This document shows, piece by piece, positions 1 to 10,763 of a stretch of 64,000 nucleotides of DNA; position 1 is the stretch's first letter; each line of letters opens with the position of its first letter. A program made the translations under genes and the position numbers. The notes under the pieces are model-generated. The model saw nothing but the letters and a program-made list of their open reading frames with translations, was not told where the DNA came from and made no database searches. Source of the DNA: Apostichopus japonicus (Eukaryota; Echinodermata; Holothuroidea; Aspidochirotida; Stichopodidae); assembly GCF_037975245.1 (NCBI RefSeq), contig NC_092567.1, forward strand, positions 21,920,376-21,984,375, written 5' to 3'.

Positions 1-158
1 CAAATGATGTCGAACCAACCCTGAAGATCTCTATAGCTGAAATACATATAAAGGAATGTGAGTGCCATTCCACATACATCATTGACTAGATATTACAAAA
101 ACACGCAGGCTGAAGAAAAATGCAAAGAAAAGAAAAAACACAGTGCAGATACTTTTAC

Positions 159-218
159 CTCATAAATGGATATTTGATGACATTATAAACATTGTAGACC
201 ACGTTGTTTTGGATGGAT
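159..218 (-). CDS. Unrecognised gene A, second coding exon
   Basis: A 60-bp exon with a good acceptor (C-rich tract ending in ATCAG) and the donor GAG|GTAAAA on the minus strand. It opens with one base that completes the Arg codon left by the exon at 1865-1902, and then reads SIQNNVVYNVYNVIKYPFMR with no stop; the other frames are less consistent with the phase. It ends with two bases of a codon, so further exons lie beyond the left edge. Seen: splice signals and phase agreement. Not recognised as any family. Confidence 0.5.
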
Positions 219-1864
219 CTGATACCAAAACGTCATAATAGGGGGGGAAATATTTCAAGCCCGTGTATCCAAGAAAACCTTCACATGCACACATACAAAT
301 ATCACAATGTTATTGTCTAGCAGATATCTATTGCCAATAACATTACAAGATGACATATTTCTCTTTGGAAGAAAACGATCTCAACTCTGATGAGGCGAAA
401 TATGATCAATGGTTTGACATATGGATAGAAATAATGTTATTAATGACCTTCTTTCCTACTTAGAAGAAGATGCCTGCATGTTAATTAAACTTAGTCTGTG
501 GATCGGTTCCGTGTTCAACACTCGTTGATCCAACCAGTATGTCTCGTGTCAACATCATTTTGACATGTAAAGTATCGGAAAAATTATGATTTAATCTGGG
601 TGGGAGATGGACCAGAGTTGAACATAATGTAGGTATTGACTTTGCAGAATGGATAAACTCTCCAAATTAAAGCATATTTTGGATTAAGCTTGCAAATTCC
701 TTTTTTCCACACCTGGTGATCCAATCGATGTCTCATATAAAATATAATTTTGACTCATATCAAAAGTTTCTAAGAGAATTTACTCCGCAGGGGTGGGGAA
801 CGGACCAGAGTTGTATATGGTGCTCTGAAGTGAGCTTTGCAATTTAAACTAAAGAAACTCTCCAAATCAAAGTTGACAATGGATTAGGTATTAACTTTGT
901 ATTTACTTTAAAAAAAAAAAGTAGGTCAATTTTTGTCCCCTCATAGTGTATTGGTCTCAAAAGTGAGCAAACCTAATTCTTCAATGCAAACTACTGATTA
1001 CAGACTCACATATAATGTTTTCAAATTAAATGAAAAAGCAGCAAAGAAAAACTTAGACACAGAAATGAGAAGTCACTTTGAAAAGTAAAAAAAAATACAT
1101 GTTTTGCTAGCATAGAATTCCGAACCAGTGATAAAAATCACTTGTTTATCCTGAGGGTCACCGGGTTTTGCAACCTGCTTTTAGCCAAACCCTTCTTGGC
1201 TCTTTACATATTTAATGATGGACATGTTAAGATTCTGGAAAGTCCAATAAACATTCCACAAGGACAGAGAAAGACCCTCCATTTGTATCGTTCCACTTCC
1301 AAGCTCTAACCCGTTCTCCTGACCTACATTTTATCACAACTGAATGCTGAAATGTTATTCAACAAGTTCACCAGGCTACCTAACAATACAAACATATATA
1401 TATATATGTAACCTTCAACTACATATACATGAACAGAGTACATTACAGAGTACTGGAGAGAAAAAAGACTCTTTTCATTATAGCTTGTTTCCTCTTTAAA
1501 CATCGAGATTGATAGATACCGTTGAAAAGTTCATAGCTCCCTCAGTCAACGCTATAACTAGCCGAAATTGTGACTCAAAAGTAAAAAATCGATGAGCAAA
1601 ACAAGCCGTCATCACCGAGCAGTTGTTTCCTGTGTTTCTCCTTTTGCCTCAAAGGAGGATGTTGTTTGTGGAAGTATTCAAATAAAGAAAGCTTTGTAAA
1701 ACAAAGTGATCATCTAATATAATGAGATAATATCAAAACAGATTGATAAATCATTATCTCTCTTCTCTCATCTGACCAGCACATTTCACAAACAAGGAAC
1801 AGTCCAGTGGATACGAGTAATAACTAATCCTAAACGACCTGGCATAAAATCCCCAAGCACTTAC
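219..1864 (-). other. Intron 1 of unrecognised gene A
   Basis: AT-rich sequence between the two in-phase exons. It holds short homopolymer runs and a small TA repeat near 1395-1407. I see no other coding or repeat structure in it. Confidence 0.4.
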
Positions 1865-1902
1865 CGGTCTGCTAGTTTATACAGTGTCGAGGAATGATTC
1901 AT
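1865..1902 (-). CDS. Unrecognised gene A, first coding exon
   Basis: ATG at 1902 reading leftwards gives MNHSSTLYKLADR and runs into a strong donor, CCG|GTAAGT. It ends in phase 2, which the exon at 159-218 completes exactly. The peptide T-L-x3-A-x3-I near the start resembles a BC-box (elongin B/C binding) as found at the N terminus of some cullin-2 substrate receptors. That reading is inference from a short motif; no family is recognised. The start was chosen because it is the first ATG in frame ahead of the donor. It could also be an internal exon or a chance open stretch. Confidence 0.45.
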
Positions 1903-4499
1903 GTGAATCAGAGACGGAGGGGGGGGGGGAGGAGATAACAGAGGAGAAAAGGAAATGAAACTCTTGCAACATCCTTTTATATCAGGACCTTAAAGGACTC
2001 CTTAAACACAGAAGCTGACAACCACTGGCATGGGATATTTGGGGGGGCAGGGGGAGGGAGGGGTGGGTGGAGGATGGAGATATATCAGCTAAACATCTGC
2101 AAAAGTAGTATATATCTATTTAAATGAGGAAACATATCATGGGAGAAACAAGGATGATGGAGTCGAGGAAACAATAAATGGATTGATTATTAAAATGTCT
2201 GGTGGATCTATAAGTAAATTCCTCAGCAGCAAGACTTGAGGGAGTTAGATCAGCATTATAAGAGGCGGAGCAAGGTTCGATTTAGGGTTATATAATGGAA
2301 GGGGTGTGGCCATGGGTCCTCCTCCTGAAAGAAGTCAAATTTTAGATGTCAGATTGGTGCATTTTGAGTCATATTTAGACTATAAACTATAGGCCTATAT
2401 TATTACGCCTTACGTGCAACGTTGTGCCTATAAATACTTTTCAAATTTTGTGTGAGGTTGAAAAATGTGGGAAGGGGAGGGAGTGAACCCCCCCCCCCCC
2501 CGCAGCAAACAAACATTACGGATCCAATACCATTTCACCGGGCGGAGTTCTCTGGTAACTGTACAGCACCCCTACTAGTACTAGTATAATTCTGACCCTA
2601 CAAGTTTTTGCACTTGTGGACGCACCCATATACTGTACCCCAGCTTCGATCATTTTGTGAAAAATTCAAGCTGCGCAAACCAGTGATATTTGCTTGCTCG
2701 TTCCCATTGCCTCCAAAACACCCCCAATTCCGCAAGCAGAATATCAAGTGTCTCCTAGTTTCTTTGTTTAAAAATAAACTCATTAGTGGAGCAATTAAGG
2801 CCCGTAATAGTTTCATATCCCCCCCCCTTACTGATGTTAACAAAGGCCATTGCTTCACTTTGAACACGTAGTCCAACCAGACGTCAAGCTATAGGTTTAA
2901 AATAGCCATCTTAATGCACATATAGCATTTCGTTTACTTATGACTTGTTTACATCCAGTGATTAAATCCCTCCTTTTTATGACGCTGCAGACTTAAGAGC
3001 AAATACAAAGAGGACCCTAGGCCATCAATTATATCTTTCAACAACCCCTCTCACCTCGAGTGACAACATTAAGGACTTTTCTCTATTGCAGGTTTCAATT
3101 TACCAAAGTACAATGTGATTAATTGCTTGTTTACCTTCACAAAACAATTTGTTAGCTCAACAACTGATATGCTAGTACAGGCAGTTTACAAAGCAAATAT
3201 GTTATCGCTTTGCAATGTGGGAATGGTTTATATATATATCCATAGAATGGAATAGTACATTTTTTACTGCCTTCTTTCATATGACTGAAAGTTTTCCAAA
3301 AGATGCTTGAACACTGTTTCTTGTATAGCAATGAAATCTCACTGACAAGATTATCATTAATATACATTAAAGGTTATTCAAGCAATGTATATTATGCAGG
3401 CATTAGCAGCATAGTGTATAACTTTGTGTGATTGCCATATATATATGATACATACAGAACAATTTAGTCAATGTTGAACTCCTCCTCTGTGCAACATAGC
3501 CAACTGTGCATCATGTTTGTTTGGATGGTATATCTCCTTACCTCCATCCCCCCTGCCATCCCCCCTCCAGAAATAGATGACAATTAATGACATCATCTGT
3601 TACCCCCTTAACCTCTCCAGCACCTCACTCAGACCCCCCGCCCTCCCCCAAATCCCTAAAACTTTCTGGTCTGTGGGGATTTACGAGCGGCGATATTTAC
3701 CTGTCTCCCACTCCACATCTGCACTTTCTCAGCTATCATATCTAACATTGGAACATTTTAGCACTGCGCCCTCGCTCCTTCAGCACCGCCCACTTACACC
3801 TCCTTCCAAATCTATCCCAAGGTGTGGAGTGGGGGTTGGAGACAGGTAAGAGAGGAGCGAAGTACATTCTACTCTTCACTTCATATGTAGCGACTACTTG
3901 AATCAAACAAAGTAATTCATAAACCTACATATCTCCTTACCCCTTCCTCCTTCCTTCCCTCCCAGATAGATAACAATGACATTGAAATCCCTCTCCGTCC
4001 CTCCCCTCTTTCCCCTTGTTCTCCATTGTCCCCCTTCTCCTCTTCTTATATCCCTTGTCCCCCTTCTTTCCCTTGTCCCTCTCCTTCCCCTTGTCTCCCT
4101 TCTTCCCCCTTGTCCCCCTTCTTCCCTTTGTCCACCTTCTTCTCCATGTCCCCCCTCTCTCCCATGTCCCCCTTCTTTCCCCCCCCCTTCCATCTACTCA
4201 TCACTTCAAATATAGCAACTACTGAAACAAACAAGAAACCCAATACACCTGTGCTGCACATATGATTCACAATATAAGGAAGCAGGATTACTGAAAGGAA
4301 TGAAGGTTGAACAAAGAGCAAGACTGACCACACCACAGATTAACTTTGCTCCCCCCTTCTTTGACTTGCCCAGATTTAGCTCAAGGTATTGTCATCCCAT
4401 CCATAGCTTATTTACCTTCTGTTGAAATCTTTCTCAGTAGAATATTGATTTCATCCCACAAATCACCCTGTTTTGCCAGACTTTAAGACCAGATTTTGC
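1903..4499. other. Intergenic, simple sequence and pyrimidine-rich blocks
   Basis: No convincing gene. It holds G-runs near 1920 and 2041, and C-runs near 2490 and 2821. A pyrimidine-rich, partly tandem block on the plus strand spans about 3930-4195 (repeats of CTTGTCCC and CTTCTTCC type). The segment around 3527-3600 and that around 3929-3990 are diverged copies of each other, both starting with TATCTCCTTACC. Long reading frames across 3903-4336 are a product of this low-complexity sequence. Confidence 0.5.
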
Positions 4500-4505
4500 T
4501 TTATT
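4500..4505 (-). terminator. Poly(A) signal of gene B
   Basis: AATAAA on the minus strand, about 170 bp downstream of the stop codon at 4671-4673. It fits the end of a terminal exon. Confidence 0.45.
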
Positions 4506-4670
4506 CTCTCTTCTCTTGTTCTTTAATCCTACCCAGAAGAGATCCTCCATTCAAAGCGAAAGACAGAATAATTGGCTGAGCACAAATGTCACCCCCAAGT
4601 TCAATGAAAAGGAGACACTCTTCTTAAAATGCTATAGGAACAGGGATTTTCTCTGAGCTGGCGTTGAAGT

Positions 4671-4811
4671 CTATATGGAAAGTTGCGGTGGCCTTTTGAA
4701 ATGCTTCCGCGGTGGCACATACCCTTCTAGACTGCCAGAGGCGTGCACTTGATAAGACCTATAGCCTCTCAGGAACTTGGTATATGGTCCATTATCAATC
4801 AGTGTGAGTAA
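4671..4811 (-). CDS. Terminal exon of unrecognised gene B
   Basis: A 141-bp stretch on the minus strand follows a long pyrimidine-rich tract with no AG until GATGAG, which is the likely acceptor. It encodes 46 residues and a TAG stop: it begins LLTLIDNGPYTKFLRGY and ends in a basic, proline-rich tail (YVPPRKHFKRPPQ). An AATAAA lies downstream. Seen: acceptor, open frame, stop and poly(A) signal. I do not recognise the protein. Because a signal-peptide exon sits upstream on the same strand at 19.8 kb, this may be the C terminus of a secreted protein, but the connecting exons were not found. Confidence 0.5.
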   Translation of the reverse strand, partial: LLTLIDNGPYTKFLRGYRSYQVHASGSLEGYVPPRKHFKRPPQLSI

Positions 4812-5129
4812 CTCATCAACAGACGAAGCAAATGAATGCCAAAGACAAAATTGAAAAACAAGTTTCGTTAACGGGCAGTCTTTTCTTGATACCGTCTAAT
4901 CAAACGATGAGTAACAACAACTTGGGCCTAAAGGATCACTTCAGGTCAAATTTTCCTTTTGATTTGTTAAAGTCCAAGCCAAAAGAAAAACTGAGTTCTT
5001 GTTGATGTCTTTTACACAAATTCTCATAAATTTTACCAAAACATGTTTGTTCTGCAGATGAACAACACATAAATGTTTCTTATTCTTATCCTTCTATTTT
5101 CCCTTTTATTTACATTTACTTTGTAATTA

Positions 5130-5262
5130 ATTATGTTACGGTGGGCTTTTTGTAAAAAGCTTCGGCTTCAAAGCCCTTCCACCATTTTCTGATCGATTGC
5201 TATATATGTCTTTTCACTGTAAACATTGTAATATATGCATGAAAATGGAAAATAAATCAAAA
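5130..5262 (+). repeat. Possible 3' end of a non-LTR element
   Basis: A hairpin-forming stretch near 5151-5180 (GGGCTTTTTG near TTCAAAGCCC) is followed by an AT-rich tail ending in AATAAATCAAAACAAA. A terminal hairpin with an A-rich tail is the usual look of a LINE or SINE 3' end. No coding part is visible, so the family is not assigned. Confidence 0.3.
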
Positions 5263-6433
5263 CAAATATACTGTACCATTAGGTGACAGTCAACACCATT
5301 TGACCTTCAAAAATTTGTATAAATAAATTATGCATTATAGTAAACGCTTTATTTGATGCCATACGAGTTGTACGTTGTCCTAAAGAGTTTAATGCTGCAT
5401 CTGAGGAACTGACCCACAGTTAGTGGTCTGCGTGTTAGCCTAAGTTTTCCAGCCACTTTATTTGATGAGTACGAGATGGTTAAACCTGGGTCATTTCTCT
5501 ATTACTAAAGTGATGTGTACAGTAATACAACCTACACTGATATCATAGCTTCTTAATGTTCTATAACATAGGGTCAAAACTGACTTTCTGTCTAAAGTCA
5601 TATGCCATTCATTAAAACATTTATATATAGCTTTTTCCTTCCATTTAAGGGTTATATTACCGAAGCAGATCAAATTATGTTGGAAGTATATTCAGACCAT
5701 TTTCACATTTTTCTGTATTTAGCTGATTTCTCTTCAATTCTTATGAAAATGATATGATTGGAAGAAATGAAATTTGCCCATGTTGTTCCTTCTGAAGTTA
5801 ATATTTCTTTACTAATTTGGTGGGGAATGGGAGCTGGGGAGAATAGGGGTGGGGGAAGTAGGGGTGGGGAACAGGAAGGGAAGGAGTTTTTCTCTTACTG
5901 TCTATTAACCACATATGTACATCTGTTATGTCATCTTGTTCCAGAAAACAGTTCATAAAAAGAGGTTAAAGTAAGATATCTAAAGCATTCAATTTTGTGA
6001 ATATGTGGATATTTTGACAATCAAATAGTAAGAAAAAGCTACCATCCAGGGAAGGGCACTTATAAGGAACTTTTACAAGTTAAGCAAAGATTCACTTTAG
6101 GTGGAAATGTTGAAAAGTAAAATTCTCATTTTCAACTGGAATTCTAACATGTCAGCCTTCTTTTTTTACTTTCTCTTGTTACAATTTTTTCAAATCCAAC
6201 AAGGTCGATTAATTCACAGGACCTCCCGATACGATCCTTTGTAAAAGGTAATTTTAACTTCTTTTAATTTCGGAATGTAAAATTGCTTTTCAACCCCGTA
6301 CTCATGAACACAACAATGTGCACATTCTCAACAAAATAGTGGTTGTTTTTCTTGCCGAAAAAAAAAAAAACCCACAACGTTTTATGTTAGTTGTAGGTTA
6401 CATGAATAAACTATAGAACCAACTGATAGTTAC

Positions 6434-6500
6434 CATGCATGCTTCACCACACAATCAAAGAGTCTAAAAGAGTAGAATGAGGGGTGTCTGGTGGACCAAC
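6434..6500 (-). CDS. Weak candidate internal exon of gene B
   Basis: A minus-strand acceptor (GGGTTTCAG) and a donor (CATG|GTAACT) bound 67 bp with one open frame, reading WSTRHPSFYSFRLFDC and onwards. The entering phase matches the first exon at 19802-19847, but the leaving phase does not join the terminal exon at 4671-4811. At least one more exon would be needed. It may well be a chance open frame. Confidence 0.18.
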
Positions 6501-9500
6501 CTGAAACCCTTTGTTGGTAGACGCCATTACTTTTTCTATCAAGATGAAAAGGGTCTGTGGATCTTTCCCCTATTATAGTGTTCTAAGACAAACTCCTCTG
6601 TTTGAAGTTTCAAAAGCCAGGGTAACAGTCATTTTTAAAGGCCACTTGTATACTTTTATTGGAAGACAAACATCAATTGATTGGTACTGCAGATATTTAC
6701 CCATAATGCATCAGTATTTTGGCATGGCTAGGCAAACTTGTTGTGAAACTAATTGGAAGCTGGGCAAAGGGATCTTATTTGAAAAGAACTATTTCAAGTC
6801 GGCCACCTTTACAGAGATCAGAAAGTTGATGAATAAACCAGCGGCCTCATCATACAATTGATGATGGTGCTAGTTCAGCTTTATTTGATACCTGCTTGTT
6901 GACATAAATTCATTTTGTTTTCCTTATCACTTTTATTCTCCCAAATTATGCACCCTCCCCCTCCCCAAATGCACCTCAAGAACGTCCACACAATATTTCA
7001 CACATATTTAACATGATCAAGTGCCTCATTTGCACCAGCATATATCTCAAGTTTTAGATTCCCAAACTTATTCCAAGATATTGAAGATACAGTCCAAATA
7101 GTGAAAAAAAAGTGCCTTTTCAAGGAGAAGTGCTAGGGAAAATGTAATATTTCTGAGAGCTAACTGCACTTCTTAAATTTGACCACCATTTGTAGGGACA
7201 AAAGTTTTCTATTCTCTTTCTGACAGCATATATATCTATAGCACGTACACATCAAAATTATCAAAACCTTTTGCCTATTTAACTCCCACATATATACTCA
7301 CACATCACTAAGGTTAATTGTTAAACTATTATCTATCACAACTCTCATAGAATTTGTGATTAAACCAAAAAAAGCTACTTTTGTATCTGATCTAATTTTT
7401 ATAGACAGAATCCACATCTGCACAGCAGCTAGGGAGCAATTCCACTCCTTCCCAGCAGTTTTATTGTTACATAGTATTATATACTGTTCAAATATTACTT
7501 AAATTATAAAACCCACAGAGCCAGTCACCTATATCTATAAGTATCTATTCCATATAGCCCATCACAAGTCAACCCTTTTCTCTTTTTTTGACCATTTGCA
7601 AACGGGGCTAGATATGTACACAATGCCTCTATTCACACTGTGGTTTCACACTATTTTCACAACGGGGCAGCACAAGTTGTGGCCTCTCTTGATTCTACTG
7701 TAACAGCCTGTTCTGCATTCTCCAAAAGCGGACAAAGCCACCCCGAAAAGAAGAAGAAAAAAAACCCAAAAGGATGAATAATATCCCCCTGCTACACCTG
7801 ACTGCCACTGACACTATCTGCACAAAACCCCGAAAAGGATCCTTCAATAGGCTGAAAATTCCTAAGGGCTTTTGCAAATTGCAAGGAATTTTTTCTCCCA
7901 GTTGCAAAGGATACCCATTACATACATGCTGATCAGGATAAGGAGTGTCCACATGATACCGAAAAATAGTTGAGGCACTTTTTTTATTCTTTTTTTTTTT
8001 TTTTTGAGGAGTTAATGGATGACTCAGTACAATGGCGCTGCATTTCAAATCTCGAATGTAATATAGCTGTTCTAGAAGCTTTTCTAGCATTTTGCTAGAA
8101 TGTTTCTGTGGCTCAGTGGTGACATTACAAAATATTTTAAGACTGTAACAGTACTGCAGACACATACATTTCTGAATGTTGATCTGGAAAGCTAAAATAA
8201 TATTGTCATTAACTTTATGTCAATTTCAAAGAGCAACAGGTCCTCAGAATTTTCTCTTTTTTTGTCCTCAAAATTTTAGGTTAAGTTAATGTAAGTCTGG
8301 TAAACAGGTTACTTTCAACTGATCATAACTATAAAAGGAAACCAGAATGCAAATATGCATTGTGGTTTTGATGATGTAACATGAGCAGTTTTCTTTATGA
8401 ATCTGATATACTGTATCTAGTGAGGGTGTACAAGGGTTTCATAATTTGACCTCTGATGACTCCAAATGACCTTAAATTAAGTATTTAATTACTACAGTCT
8501 CAGAGAATAATTTATCCAAGTATTGCATCGTAAAATGCTATGTAAAATGGTCAAACTGCTATCTAAGTGCAAAGATGCATAGTAGGTTTTGTACACCGGA
8601 ACCATACAGTCATTTATAGGAAACAAAATTCAGAACTTTCAAACCTGCTACCACAAACTTTGAATACCAAATTACACCCTGCAGTCCATCACCAGAGAGT
8701 GGATTCTATACAAAGTAGTTTGGCCTCAATGTAAACGATACCTCTTTCTTTCTGCAACTAAACAAAGTGGTAAATTTAAGTCAAATTTGACGATAATGGC
8801 TCAAAGCCCTCCACCTATCTTAAAATGGCCAAGCTTGCAAAACTTTAGACCAAGACTTGTGGAGAAAATTGTGGAGGGGGTAATTTTCTGGTAATTTGAG
8901 ACCAATTTACGAAATTTCTGACGGTAAACAAAGTCATGGGAACTAAAGTCAGGGCTATTAATGCTACTGCAAAATAAGACCAGTTTTGGGGACTGTGGCC
9001 AATCCTTGCTTGGACAACTACAGAAAATCTACACATGCTCAAAATTATCAGGACTGAAATGGCATTGGAAATTGGGAGATTCCTTTATTACAAACTGTTT
9101 GGCACCCTTTTATTTTATTTTTATGTTTGTATGATTTACAAACTTTTTGTACAGTACAGGGAGGTTTACTTACTCCAAACAGTCTTGAATATTGTTACCT
9201 GTACCTGTGGAAAATGCTGAGCTACTTTTTTTTTCATTTTCATTTACAGCATTTTTCAAAACATCCTAGTACCAAGCCCTTTGGGCCACTTCAGGCCAGG
9301 GTATATAAGTGAAACCTCCTCCAAACAATACAGTCGACCTTTGACCTTAACCAACCATACATCAATCCAGGGAGGGTTTTCATTCCCAAGGCAAAATATG
9401 ATTTCCAAATAGAGAGTCATTGTCCCATGGTTTGCAAAAATATTTGGAGTTAACTTGTCAGATTTGTTTATAGGTTATGTGAAAAAAAATAGAAACTGGA

Positions 9501-10312
9501 TCAGTGTTAGGGTACATTTTAAGTACTCCAAAGCATCCCCAAATATTGTATCAAAAACATGATCCATTTCTTCAGCACTGACATGGGAGAGAGGGCAGAC
9601 CTATATCACTATATATATAAATATATATATTTTAGTTACTGAGAACACTTTTGTTACCCTTGTGTCATGACAAAACAGGTGAAACCTAGAACAATTTTTT
9701 TTTTTACCCTCCAGGCAAATTTATTGTCAAATTATTTATAAATTTTGTTTCCCATGCCTGAATGTTTTGATGAGATAATATCAAGTGCAGTGGTGAGTAA
9801 GGTACTAGAACTTAAAATTGATCAATGATGGCATATCTTCTCCATCTACACCCGCCCCCCCCCCCCCACACCCTGTTCAGATGAAAAGAACAAACCCAAT
9901 GTCACAGATAAAAAGTTGCTGCCCAAAGTATGTAACATTTTAACCCCGAGCGATGCAACAACAAAAAAAGGAAATATATACTGAGGTGAAAAGAAACAAA
10001 ATGGAGCAAAAATGTGGCAGTTAGTCCCAAGGAGCTGTTTTCACTGATTGATCTGAAATAAGAACTTATTGATAAAATAAAGGTAAAATTTTGGAAAAGA
10101 AGATTCCCCAACTGTAACTGAGGGAAGGTGGATACCGCTTGAGGAAACATGAGTGTAAACATGGAATGAAACCGATAGATAAAGTATGTGTATGTTCAGT
10201 CAAGACTGAAACATTATATGAAAATATGATTTACTGGTTTATGGATTCTATTGTTCCTCAATCACCCCTGGCTCCCAAGGTAAAGTACCAAGATAAAATC
10301 AGTGATTACAGG

Positions 10313-10763
10313 CCACGAGACCGAAGGTCCGCGAGACCGAAGGTCTTCGAGACCTAGGGTCTGGAAGACCAAAACTATTACTAGGCCTATAATATTGGTT
10401 ACAAGACAAATATTATTACCGATCACATTATGTTGATAAAGCGTGTAATTAACAAGAATTTACAGCCATTTCTTTTCATAGCGAATACCAGTGACTTGCG
10501 CAAGAGGGCTGGGCGGCTTGCAATCTAGGGCTCCACCAGTGGCGTAACCAGAGGGGTTGTAGGGGGTGAAAATATAGCGATACCTATTTTAAACAATATT
10601 GCCCCCCTTGTCAATATCTTTGACCCCCTCTGAAGCCCCTCTACTGAAAAAGTCTGGTTATGTGTATCGATGGACCATCCATAGACCCTCGGTCTCGCGG
10701 ACCATCGGTTCGCGGAAATTCGGTCTCGTGGACCTTCGTTCTCGCGGATCTTCGGTCTCGTGG
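10313..10763. mobile_element. 451-bp element with 33-bp inverted ends (MITE-like)
   Basis: The left end (10313-10345) and the reverse complement of the right end (10731-10763) match over 33 bp with two mismatches. Each end carries two tandem copies of a GAGACCGAAGGTC-like 13-mer, and further degenerate copies lie just inside both ends. The core contains a second imperfect inverted pair (GTAACCAGAGGGG near 10545, and a TAACCAGAC-type sequence on the other strand near 10655), so it may be nested. No transposase frame exists, so it would be non-autonomous. No clear target duplication is visible. Confidence 0.6.

Noticed and set aside
3903-4336. Overlapping Gly/Glu/Arg- and Pro/Ser/Leu-rich open frames on both strands
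   Set aside because: They come from pyrimidine-rich simple sequence; all frames are open because of composition.
6511-6861. 116-codon open frame on the plus strand
   Set aside because: No family resemblance and no supporting signals. It is isolated within a region with no other plus-strand exons.
7695-8165. 156-codon open frame on the minus strand
   Set aside because: It spans homopolymers (a lysine run from a T-tract) and has no recognisable motif, splice support or start context. It is most likely chance.
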